Of a stretch of DNA of 64,000 bases, positions 49,020-56,160 are shown one piece after another (position 1 is the first letter of the stretch; each line of letters opens with the position of its first letter). Source of the DNA: Paenibacillus camerounensis. GTDB taxonomy: Bacteria > Bacillota > Bacilli > Paenibacillales > Paenibacillaceae. The position numbers and the translations under genes are program-made. Under the pieces are notes generated by a model. It ran no database searches and had not been told where the DNA came from. It was given only the letters and a program-made list of their open reading frames with translations. The stretch spans positions 62,001 through 126,000 of the forward strand of contig NZ_CCDG010000006.1 in assembly GCF_000723885.1 (NCBI RefSeq), in the 5' to 3' direction.

Positions 49020-49145
49020 TTTCATACAACTAAAAGTACTCGATTTAGCTAAAACAAGCCTTTCACGCCAGTTTAGTTGTACGCAATACACTTAAAGCGG
49101 CGTGGAGCGAAAAAAACGGCCTTTTAGTTGTATGGAGTGCAATTA
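49020..49145. repeat. Dispersed intergenic repeat, copy B
   Basis: TAGTTGTACGCAATACACTT, a GCG..GAAAAAA stretch and TTTTAGTTGTATGGAGTGCA occur in the same order as in copy A at 14470-14700. A first module, ATTTCATACAACTAAAAG, precedes them in inverted sense. The repeat is non-coding. Confidence 0.65.
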
Positions 49146-49179
49146 TGCTGAAGTTTGATGGCTAAGCCGTGAGGGACTG

Positions 49180-49593
49180 TTGAGTTGCGATGACTTGATG
49201 CTGAGTGTCGGGAGCTACTTAGTTACGGTGATTGGTTGCTCAGCGGTGAGGAGCTACTTAGTTGCGGTGATTTGATGCTGAGTGTCGGGAGGTACTTAGT
49301 TACGGTAATTGATGCTGAGTGTTGAGGAGCTACTTGGTTACGGTGATTGGTTGCTCAGCGGTGAGGAGCTACTTAGTTACGGTAATTGATGCTGAGTGTT
49401 GAGGAGCTACTTAGTTACGGTAATTGATGCTGAGTGTTGAGAAGCTACTTAGTTACGGTAATTGATGCTGAATGTTGAGGAGCTACTTGGTTACGGTAGT
49501 TGATGCCGAGCGTTGAGGAGCTACTTAGTTACGGTAATTGATGCTGAATGTTGAGGAGCTACTTGGTTACGGTGATTTGACGCTGAGTACCCG
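49180..49593. repeat. Ten-copy 38-39-bp tandem repeat
   Basis: Units beginning GAGCTACTTAGTTACGGT start at about 49212, 49251, 49289, 49327, 49366, 49404, 49442, 49480, 49518 and 49556. Seven of the nine spacings are 38 bases and two are 39. The 39-base units carry GATTGGTTGCTCAGCGGTGAG or similar in place of AATTGATGCTGAGTGTTGAG. There are no spacers, so it is not a CRISPR array, and no frame is open through it. Its function is unknown. Confidence 0.9.
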
Positions 49594-49932
49594 AGCTAAC
49601 GTTAAATTGCATTTTACAAAAATAGCTCCACAGTGCATTACCTGTTGAATTAAGTGGAATTACTCCACCTATTTCCTGGAAATATCCCGGATAGGCAGCA
49701 TTAGTAGTAAAAACTCCACTTAATTATCCTGTGTTACCCCTATTAGAGGCTTATAGTCGAAATTAAACTGCTTTTATCGAACTAATCATTAGAAATTCTG
49801 GGAATCAGAAGAATTACATGGCGGAAATCCAACTAAATACTGCGTACTCACCGATCCGGAGAATCTTAGATCATCTCATCGTACCTTCCGCCTCCTTCTT
49901 ATCCTAGCAGGCTAATTGTCAGGCTTAACCTT

Positions 49933-49951
49933 CAGGCGTTAGTACCGCCTG
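49933..49951 (+). promoter_or_regulatory. Inverted repeat before the first shell gene
   Basis: CAGGCG and CGCCTG flank TTAGTAC, ending 9 bases before the ribosome site TAGGAGGTGG of the BMC-H gene. It could be an operator or an mRNA hairpin. No clear -35/-10 pair was identified in 49840-49932. Confidence 0.45.
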
Positions 49952-49973
49952 CAATACTTATAGGAGGTGGATC

Positions 49974-50240
49974 ATGCAAGCTATCGGCTTAATTGAAACG
50001 CGAGGCCTGACCCCGGCGCTGGAAGCGCTGGATGCCATGTGCAAGACCGCCAATGTGCGGATGGCCGGCTTCAAGCGGGTCGGCTCCGGCCTGATTACCG
50101 TTATCGTCGAAGGGGATGTCGCGGCGGTAACTGCCGCTGTTGAGGCCGGCCTGGCTGCTTACCCAAAAACCGGCGGGCAGCTCGTGTCATCTAATGTCAT
50201 CCCCCGCCCGCATGCCGATCTCGCCAGAATGCTCCTTTAA
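49974..50240 (+). CDS. BMC-H hexameric shell protein 1
   Basis: The 88-residue protein is a single BMC domain (PduA/EutM-like): QAIGLIETRGLTPALEALDAM, the pore loop KRVGSGLITVIVEGDVAAV and the edge motif SNVIPRPHADL. Six copies form a flat hexagonal tile of the microcompartment facet, with the VGSG loop lining the central pore. The ribosome site TAGGAGGTGG is strong. It is the first gene of the BMC operon. Confidence 0.95.
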   Translation: MQAIGLIETRGLTPALEALDAMCKTANVRMAGFKRVGSGLITVIVEGDVAAVTAAVEAGLAAYPKTGGQLVSSNVIPRPHADLARMLL

Positions 50241-50280
50241 CCTGCAAGCAGTATTCAAGTCATCAGGGAGGTGATTACCC

Positions 50281-51558
50281 TTGTCCAGTTTCATGAAAGA
50301 TGTTGTGGCCGAAGTACTGCAGCGGAACCGTACCCCGGCTCCCGCTCAAGCAAGTTCTGCTACATCTGCTAAATTTGCTTTGTCTGCTACGCCTGCCACA
50401 TCAGCTACACCTGCTACGCCTGCCACATCAGCTACACCTGCTACGTCTGCTACATCAGCTACACCTGCTACATCTGCCACGCCTGCTACATCAGCTACAC
50501 CTGCTACGTCTGCTACATCAGCTACACCTGATGCGTCTGCTGCTGGCTGCACTGCCGGCAGCAAAAAAAACTGCATGCATACCTGCTCCACCCCAGGAAA
50601 TTGCCCTAAGCCGGAGCTGACACTTCCGCTTAAACGGACCAATTACCAGAAGGAGCAAGCGGCCAAACGGCTGGCCTCCATTACTGCCGATGCGGCTTCC
50701 GCTGTCGGCAATGTGCAGCAGCGGCCCGCGGGCGGCGCCAGTATTGCCCGAGCCGCTGGAGCTGCGGGACCTTCGCGGCCGGCAGCTGACTTAGCCTTTC
50801 CGGCAGCAGCTGCATTAGGGTCGCCGGCCCTCCCGGCGCAAGCGGCCCCGCCTCGCCAATTCGCAGAACAGTACCTGTCTCCGCTGCTTCAGCGCACATT
50901 AACCCGTCCGGAGCAGCTGAACAACAGCTCGCCGGACAGCGCGCCCGCACGATCCTCCGCCCCGGCAGATGCACAGGACCCGCTGGAGCCTGTCCGCCTC
51001 CCTGCCGCGGATATGGATGTCTGGCTGTTCCCCCGCATCCGCGACGATCTCCGCCCGCTGCTTGGCAGCTCGGCAAGGGATTACAGCACAGCCGGGATTA
51101 TCAGCGCTCCTTCCTGCCAGCCGGGCCAGCTGTTCGCCGCCGACGAGCTGCTCCCGCAGGACTCCGGCCTGGAGGCCGATATCAGCTGGAGTGCGGACGG
51201 CGGCGGCTTTGAGCTTAAGCTGTTCGGCCAGGATCAAGAACGGGTCGCGGATAAGCTTAAACAGCTCACCGCCCGGATGCAGCACGATGCCGGTTCAGCC
51301 GTCCGGATCTGGATCAGCCGGGAACCAGGCCAGCTGCTGCGCCGCTACTTTGGCGGCGGTCCGCAGGAAGCCGTTGCCGTAGTGGCCGGCTCATCCCGCT
51401 GGAACAGCATCGGTATCGCGGAGCAGTGGCTGCAGCGCAATCCGCACTCAGGCTTACGCCTGAGCATGGAGCGCGGCTGCTGCATTCTCACCGGTTCCGC
51501 CGGGCAGATGGCTGCAGCTGCCAGCGGACTCGCCGGCTTGTCTGCTCCGCGCGGATAA
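50281..51558 (+). CDS. Unrecognised microcompartment protein with encapsulation-peptide-like N-terminus
   Basis: I do not recognise this 425-residue protein as a known family. Residues 1-15 (SSFMKDVVAEVLQRN) form a short amphipathic helix like BMC encapsulation peptides. About residues 20-85 are a Pro/Ala/Ser/Thr repeat linker (SATPATSATPATS). A Cys cluster follows (C-x7-C-x3-C-x5-C near 89-110), then another Ala/Pro-rich linker to about 235. Residues 244-333 and 340-420 look like two diverged copies of one alpha/beta module: VWLFPRIRDDLRPLLG with RIWISREPGQLLRRYFG, and AGIISA..QLFAADELL with AVVAGS..IGIAEQWLQ. It is probably a cargo or scaffold that binds the inner shell face. The start is TTG 50281, after GGGAGGTG. 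Confidence 0.7.
   Translation: MSSFMKDVVAEVLQRNRTPAPAQASSATSAKFALSATPATSATPATPATSATPATSATSATPATSATPATSATPATSATSATPDASAAGCTAGSKKNCMHTCSTPGNCPKPELTLPLKRTNYQKEQAAKRLASITADAASAVGNVQQRPAGGASIARAAGAAGPSRPAADLAFPAAAALGSPALPAQAAPPRQFAEQYLSPLLQRTLTRPEQLNNSSPDSAPARSSAPADAQDPLEPVRLPAADMDVWLFPRIRDDLRPLLGSSARDYSTAGIISAPSCQPGQLFAADELLPQDSGLEADISWSADGGGFELKLFGQDQERVADKLKQLTARMQHDAGSAVRIWISREPGQLLRRYFGGGPQEAVAVVAGSSRWNSIGIAEQWLQRNPHSGLRLSMERGCCILTGSAGQMAAAASGLAGLSAPRG
50380..50535 (+). repeat. Coding repeat for a Thr/Ala/Pro linker
   Basis: Short units such as GCTACATCAGCTACACCT and GCTACGTCTGCT are repeated many times and encode SATPATSAT-type sequence. The DNA is slippage-prone, so linker length may vary between strains. 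Confidence 0.85.
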
Positions 51559-51606
51559 GCTTAGCCGCTGACGCATGGCAGATCAATGAACAAGGAGGCT
51601 CCTTTC

Positions 51607-52041
51607 ATGCAAGCACTTGGTTTAATTGAAGCGCTGGGTTATACCACCGCTGTCTCAGCGGCAGATGCCGCACTCAAAGCAGCAGATGTGCGGCTCGTAG
51701 CCGTCGAGAAGATCATTGGAGTCGGCGGATCACTGGGTGTCACCCTGCATTTCAGCGGCGATGTTGCTGCTGTAACCGCATCTGTTGAAGCCGGCAAAGC
51801 AGAGGGCCGGCGGGTTGGCACCGTGGTGTCCGCCCATGTCATTGCCAAGACGCACAGTGATGTGACCGGCAGGATTCTTGGCAATTACCTATTGCCTGAT
51901 GATAATAGCGCCCCGTCTGCCGGTGCTCCCGCTCCAGCTGCATCTGCTGCCATCCCGCAACCGCAGCCATCCGCTGAAGAAGCTGCTACACCGGATCAGT
52001 CAGCGCTGGATGCAGATCTTTCTTCAGGCTCACCGGACTAG
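51607..52041 (+). CDS. BMC-H shell protein 2 with long pore loop and C-terminal extension
   Basis: The 144-residue protein has a BMC domain at 1-95 (QALGLIEALGYTTAVSAADAALKAA). Its pore loop is VEKIIGVGGSLGVTLHF, about two to three residues longer and richer in Gly than the KIGFG-type loops of its neighbours. The usual PRPH edge motif reads IAKTH. Residues 97-144 are a Pro/Ala/Ser-rich acidic tail. ATG 51607 follows AAGGAGG by 8 bases; an ATG at 51586 lacks a site. It probably makes tiles with a different pore or a docking tail. Confidence 0.9.
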   Translation: MQALGLIEALGYTTAVSAADAALKAADVRLVAVEKIIGVGGSLGVTLHFSGDVAAVTASVEAGKAEGRRVGTVVSAHVIAKTHSDVTGRILGNYLLPDDNSAPSAGAPAPAASAAIPQPQPSAEEAATPDQSALDADLSSGSPD

Positions 52042-52095
52042 AGTCTAAATTAAAAGCTCTTAAACCCAAAATTAAATTTAACGGAGGTTATTCAT

Positions 52096-52377
52096 ATGGG
52101 AGAATCACTTGGCTTGATCGAAACAAAAGGTCTGGTAGGCGCAATTGAAGCAGCCGATGCAATGGTTAAGGCGGCGAACGTCGAGATTTGCGGCTATGAA
52201 AAAATCGGCTTCGGTCTCGTAACCGTAATGGTCCGGGGCGATGTCGGTGCAGTAAAAGCCGCGACCGATGCAGGCGCTGCCGCTGCCAAGCGTGTCGGGG
52301 AGCTAGTGTCGGTGCATGTCATTCCGCGCCCGCACAGCGAGGTTGAACGCGCCCTTCTGTCCAAGGGCATTGAATAA
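52096..52377 (+). CDS. BMC-H hexameric shell protein 3
   Basis: The 93-residue protein is a canonical single BMC domain: [25 protein letters not shown], pore loop [19 protein letters not shown] and [18 protein letters not shown] precedes the ATG. It is probably the main facet tile together with the protein at 49974-50240; the Phe in the pore (IGFG instead of VGSG) would give a narrower or more hydrophobic opening. Confidence 0.95.
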   Translation: MGESLGLIETKGLVGAIEAADAMVKAANVEICGYEKIGFGLVTVMVRGDVGAVKAATDAGAAAAKRVGELVSVHVIPRPHSEVERALLSKGIE

Positions 52378-52385
52378 CCAAGGCT

Positions 52386-53126
52386 ATGGACAGCCGGCAT
52401 AGTACGGTTGCAGCCAATACCCTGCTCAGCCTGGCATACCGGTCCAGGGAGCAGGAGCTGAATCGGGACTTTCCCCGTGTCCTGATTCTGCTGACCGGCC
52501 ATTTCATCAGCATGGAGGAGGGCTATACCGCCATCCGGCAGCTGGACCATTTCAGGATGAGGTTAAAGCTTGCCGCAGATGAACCGCTGCTCCGGGACAT
52601 TTCCATTCAGCAGCTTGCGGCAAAAACAGGGATTGATGATATCACCGTTCCAGCCGCCCTCCGCTTACTCACACCGGAAGCTGCCGATCTTCTGTTTCTT
52701 CCGGTTCTCTCATTGCCTCTGATATCCCGCTTATCTGCGCTGGATGCAAGCGATCCCTATGTGGAGCAGATTATCCGCTTCGTGTGTGCCGGCAAGCCAG
52801 TCGGCGCACTAACACTTGGAGCTAATCCGGGACATTACCGCTGGGGAGAGCAGGGTCTTCTGCATGCCCCTCCGCGGCTAAAGGACGAACTGAAGAGGAA
52901 GCTCGCAACGCTCGAAGACTTCGGCATAACCCTGCTGGAGCCGGATCAGGTGAACCATTGGATAACTTCTGTCCAGTCACGGCTGCATAAGCAGGTACTT
53001 ACCGCCGAGGACATCCAGGACGCTGCAAAGCTTGGCCGAATGTCGATCAGACTGTCCGCCCCGGCCGTAGTTACTCCGCTTGCCGCTGATCTCGCCAGAC
53101 AATACGGTATAGAAATCATTTATTGA
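52386..53126 (+). CDS. BMC-associated flavoprotein-like protein
   Basis: This 246-residue protein has a Rossmann-type core, PRVLILLTGHFISMEEGYTAIRQL...ADLLFLPVLSLPLISRLS...GKPVGALTLGANPG, resembling the UbiX/flavodoxin-fold flavoproteins found in several BMC loci. The C-terminal LTAEDIQDAAKLGRMSIRLSAPAVVTPLAADLARQYGIEII resembles a short module in EutQ/EutT-type BMC accessory proteins. It starts 8 bases past the shell gene. The role is unknown; flavin binding is inferred from fold alone. Confidence 0.6.
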   Translation: MDSRHSTVAANTLLSLAYRSREQELNRDFPRVLILLTGHFISMEEGYTAIRQLDHFRMRLKLAADEPLLRDISIQQLAAKTGIDDITVPAALRLLTPEAADLLFLPVLSLPLISRLSALDASDPYVEQIIRFVCAGKPVGALTLGANPGHYRWGEQGLLHAPPRLKDELKRKLATLEDFGITLLEPDQVNHWITSVQSRLHKQVLTAEDIQDAAKLGRMSIRLSAPAVVTPLAADLARQYGIEIIY

Positions 53127-53197
53127 GTCCCTTTGAAATCGGGCAGCAGACGGCTAATTCATTTATGACTTTATCAAGCATACGAGGTGACAAGCAC

Positions 53198-53479
53198 ATG
53201 AAGCTGGGAATCATTACGGGGCATGTCGTTGCAACGAGAAAAGACGACAATCTCATCGGCGCCAAGCTGCTGATCGTTCAGCCGATACTACCGGATCTAA
53301 CACAGGCTGGCCAACCCATCATCGCCGTCGATACCGTAGGCGCGGGAATCGGCGAGACGATTATTTATGCGATTGGCAGCGTGGCCTCAAGAGCAGCACA
53401 GCAGCCGAATGCCCCGGTGGATGCTGCAATTGTCGGAATCGTGGACAGTATCGATTGCGCTAAGCCAGGAGGTGTATAA
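53198..53479 (+). CDS. BMC-P pentameric vertex protein (EutN/CcmL type)
   Basis: The 93-residue protein has MKLGIITGHVVATRKDDNLIGAKLLIVQP, VAVDTVGAGIGETIIYAIGS and DAAIVGIVDSID, the pattern of EutN/CcmL pentamers that cap shell vertices. The ATG at 53198 follows GAGGTG by 8 bases; the longer open frame from 53123 lacks a site. The presence of a pentamer gene shows that a closed compartment can be built. Confidence 0.95.
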   Translation: MKLGIITGHVVATRKDDNLIGAKLLIVQPILPDLTQAGQPIIAVDTVGAGIGETIIYAIGSVASRAAQQPNAPVDAAIVGIVDSIDCAKPGGV

Positions 53480-53482
53480 CAG

Positions 53483-55297
53483 ATGATCACTACTGAGTTA
53501 AAAGATGCCATCCAGCGCCGTCGGATGATTGATGTGCTGCTCTCCGGCAGCGCTTATGCCGACCTGGTGCTGAAGGGCGGCTTCATTATCAACGTCATTA
53601 CCCGGGAGATTTATCCCGGCGATGTTGCCATTAAAGGTGACCGGATTCTGCTGGTCGGTCAGGCCGATAAGCTTATCGGGCCTGCTACAGTTGTCGAAGA
53701 CGTGAGCGGCAAGTTTATAAGTCCCGGCTTCATCGATTCCCACATGCATTTTGAGAGCGCAATGCTGACGGTAACGGAATTCTCCAAGCTGTCCATTCCC
53801 ACGGGAACTACCACTTTAGTGGCTGACCCGCATGAAATCGGCAACGTGCTGGGCGTGCCCGGCATGAAGGCAATGATTGATGAGGCGCGCACCCTGCCCA
53901 ACCGTGTTCTGTTTACCGTTCCCTGCCTCACTCCCGATGTGCCCGGCCTGGAAACAGCAGGCGCAGATATCACCTCCAAGGATATGCAGGACCTGCTGAA
54001 CGATGATTACGTGCAGGGCATCGGTGAGCTGCAGGGCTTCAGCAACGTACATCCGGTGTACAATAACGCACCTTATCTGATAGATGATCTGCTGGCTTCT
54101 GTCTCTTACGCCAAATCCATCGGCAAAACCATCGAAGGCAACGCCCCCGGCCTGTACGGCCCGGAACTGGCGGCCCATATTATCTGCGGCGGAGGCCATG
54201 TCTCCTGTCACGAGACAACGACCAAGGAAGAAATGATGGAGAAGCTGCGCTACGGGGTCAGCGTGTTCATGCGTGAAGGCTCCTCTCAGCGCAACATGGC
54301 CGAATGCATCCGTGCGATTACCGAGGAAGGAATGGACTCCAGGCGCGCGATTCTCGTCTCAGACGACATGGTTCCCGAGGACCTGCTCAAATACGGCCAT
54401 ATGAACGATATCGTCCGCCGGACAATCGCTGTAGGCATCGATCCGGTTGAGGCAATCCAGATGGTGACGATCAATCCGGCCACCCACTTTGGCTTCCAGG
54501 ATATCGGACTGCTTGCTCCCGGCAAAAAAGCCGATATCGCCGTCATCAGCGATCTGGCCCGGATGACCGTTTCACAGGTATATATCGGCGGAGTCAAGCT
54601 AGCCGAGAACGGTGAGCTGACCCGTGATATTCCGTCCTACATCTACCCTGAATCCGTCAAAAAGTCGGTCAAGCGGAAACCGGTGAAGCTTACAGACCTG
54701 CAGTTCTCCTCCGGCGGAGCGAACGGCAGTGTCCGGGTCCGTACCATTGAGGTGATCCCGGACCAGAATCTGACCGGAGCCGGCATCTATACCGCCCCGG
54801 TCATAGACGGTATCGTTCAGCCATCGGTTGATAATGACCTCCTGCCCCTGCTTGTCGTCGAGCGGCACGGCCGCAGCGGCAAGATCGGCAAAACCTTTGT
54901 CCGCGGCATGAAGCTGAAGGCTGGAGCCATCGCCGAAAGTGTGGCCCACGACACCCACAACATCATTGTCACCGGCACCAATTACGCTGATATGGTAACT
55001 GCAGTCAACCGGGTTATTGCCATGGACGGCGGGATCGCAATGATTGAAGGCGGCAAGGTGGTCGGTGATCTGCCGCTGCGGATCGGCGGCCTGATGACCG
55101 ACGAGCTGACCGGCAAAGAGATGAGCGCACGAATCGCTGAGCTGCACCGCCTAGCACGGGAGGAGCTGGGCTGCACGCTGCATGTGCCGTTCATGCACCT
55201 CTCCTTCCTCTCCCTTGTCACAAGTCCCGCTTGGAAAATCACTGACATCGGCCTAATCGATGCAGACGCGTTCACCGTTCTGCCGCCGCTGGTCTAA
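53483..55297 (+). CDS. ade: Adenine deaminase
   Basis: The 604-residue amidohydrolase has the two-metal signature PGFIDSHMHFESAMLT, DPHEIGNVLGV, EGNAPG, CGGGHVSCHETTT and the catalytic SDDMVPEDLL. It ends in the adenine-deaminase C-terminal domain (GGIAMIEGGKVVGDLPL...). It converts adenine to hypoxanthine and ammonia. The length is close to the roughly 580 residues of AdeC. The N-terminal helix ITTELKDAIQRRRMIDVLL is common to the family but is also amphipathic and could serve docking. It begins 4 bases after the vertex-protein gene, so it belongs to the BMC operon. Confidence 0.94.
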   Translation: MITTELKDAIQRRRMIDVLLSGSAYADLVLKGGFIINVITREIYPGDVAIKGDRILLVGQADKLIGPATVVEDVSGKFISPGFIDSHMHFESAMLTVTEFSKLSIPTGTTTLVADPHEIGNVLGVPGMKAMIDEARTLPNRVLFTVPCLTPDVPGLETAGADITSKDMQDLLNDDYVQGIGELQGFSNVHPVYNNAPYLIDDLLASVSYAKSIGKTIEGNAPGLYGPELAAHIICGGGHVSCHETTTKEEMMEKLRYGVSVFMREGSSQRNMAECIRAITEEGMDSRRAILVSDDMVPEDLLKYGHMNDIVRRTIAVGIDPVEAIQMVTINPATHFGFQDIGLLAPGKKADIAVISDLARMTVSQVYIGGVKLAENGELTRDIPSYIYPESVKKSVKRKPVKLTDLQFSSGGANGSVRVRTIEVIPDQNLTGAGIYTAPVIDGIVQPSVDNDLLPLLVVERHGRSGKIGKTFVRGMKLKAGAIAESVAHDTHNIIVTGTNYADMVTAVNRVIAMDGGIAMIEGGKVVGDLPLRIGGLMTDELTGKEMSARIAELHRLAREELGCTLHVPFMHLSFLSLVTSPAWKITDIGLIDADAFTVLPPLV

Positions 55298-55455
55298 TCA
55301 ACATCAACACCGGTATCTTCCGTGTTTACCGTCACTATTAAGCAGCAATTCAACCTTTTTCCACGGTTGTTCCAACACGAGCCAGCAATTCAACGCCAGC
55401 ACCAGCCGGTCAGGCTCATTGCTTTTGCTATAACATACAAAAGGAGGCCTCTTCC

Positions 55456-56139
55456 ATGGGTATCCAGGTAGTTGATCTGTCCCAGGAAATTTATCAGGGA
55501 ATGCCGGTGTTTCCGCCGCATCAGAAGACGATGATTTTCCCCAACATGAGCCATGAGGAGAGCAGGCGGAAGCTCGGCTTCGAGTTCGCCACTAATAACC
55601 TGCTTATCAACGAGCACGGCCCGACCCATAGCGACGCCATTTATGAATATGATCCGCAGGGGGCTACAATCGATGAGATGCCGCTGGAGTATTTTTACGG
55701 CCCGGCTGTCTGCCTGGACCTTTCGCACATCTCTCCGGATGCCTATATTACACGTAGTGATCTGGAGCAGGCGCTAAGCAAAGGTTACCTTCACCTCGAC
55801 AAAGGCGATATCGTGCTGCTCTATACCGGCCATTACAAACGTGCGTATGGCACAGACGAATGGCTGACCCGCTATACCGGGCTGGATTACGGTGCGGCCG
55901 AATGGCTGGCGCAGCAAGGTGTCGTCAATATCGGGATAGATGCACCCTCGATTGATAATCCGCTGGATACTACCTTTGCCGGGCATCTGATCTGCCGAGA
56001 ATACAAGCTGACCAACACCGAGAACCTGTGCAACCTCGACCAGATCGCGCAGAAGCGCTTCCTCTACTTCGGGCTCCCGCTCAAAATCCGTAAAGGCACC
56101 GGCTCCCCCATCCGGGCCGTCGCAGTATTCATTGAATAA
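55456..56139 (+). CDS. Cyclase-family hydrolase (KynB-like fold)
   Basis: The 227-residue protein has the metal-binding motif HGPTHSDA, where the family standard is HGTHxDxP, after VVDLSQEIYQGMPVFP. It ends in ICREYKLTNTENLCNLDQI, close to the conserved ENLxNLxxL of the family. Members hydrolyse formylkynurenine, isatin and other amides or cyclic imides. The substrate here is probably a purine-derived or amide intermediate, inferred from neighbours. A 158-base gap separates it from ade; AAAGGAGG precedes the ATG. Confidence 0.88.
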   Translation: MGIQVVDLSQEIYQGMPVFPPHQKTMIFPNMSHEESRRKLGFEFATNNLLINEHGPTHSDAIYEYDPQGATIDEMPLEYFYGPAVCLDLSHISPDAYITRSDLEQALSKGYLHLDKGDIVLLYTGHYKRAYGTDEWLTRYTGLDYGAAEWLAQQGVVNIGIDAPSIDNPLDTTFAGHLICREYKLTNTENLCNLDQIAQKRFLYFGLPLKIRKGTGSPIRAVAVFIE

Positions 56140-56160
56140 ATAATGAAGCAGGTGAATCAT

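Larger units (their letters stand above)
48766..49973. other. Repeat-filled region upstream of the microcompartment operon
   Basis: This 1.2-kb stretch has no convincing gene. From left to right it holds a copy of the dispersed repeat also seen at 14470-14700, a 10-copy tandem array (49180-49593), an AT-rich block similar to 28580-28720, and a short inverted repeat before the first shell gene. Confidence 0.7.

Noticed and set aside
49180-49593. CRISPR array
   Set aside because: Repeats are directly adjacent without unique spacers, the unit varies between copies, and there are no cas genes.
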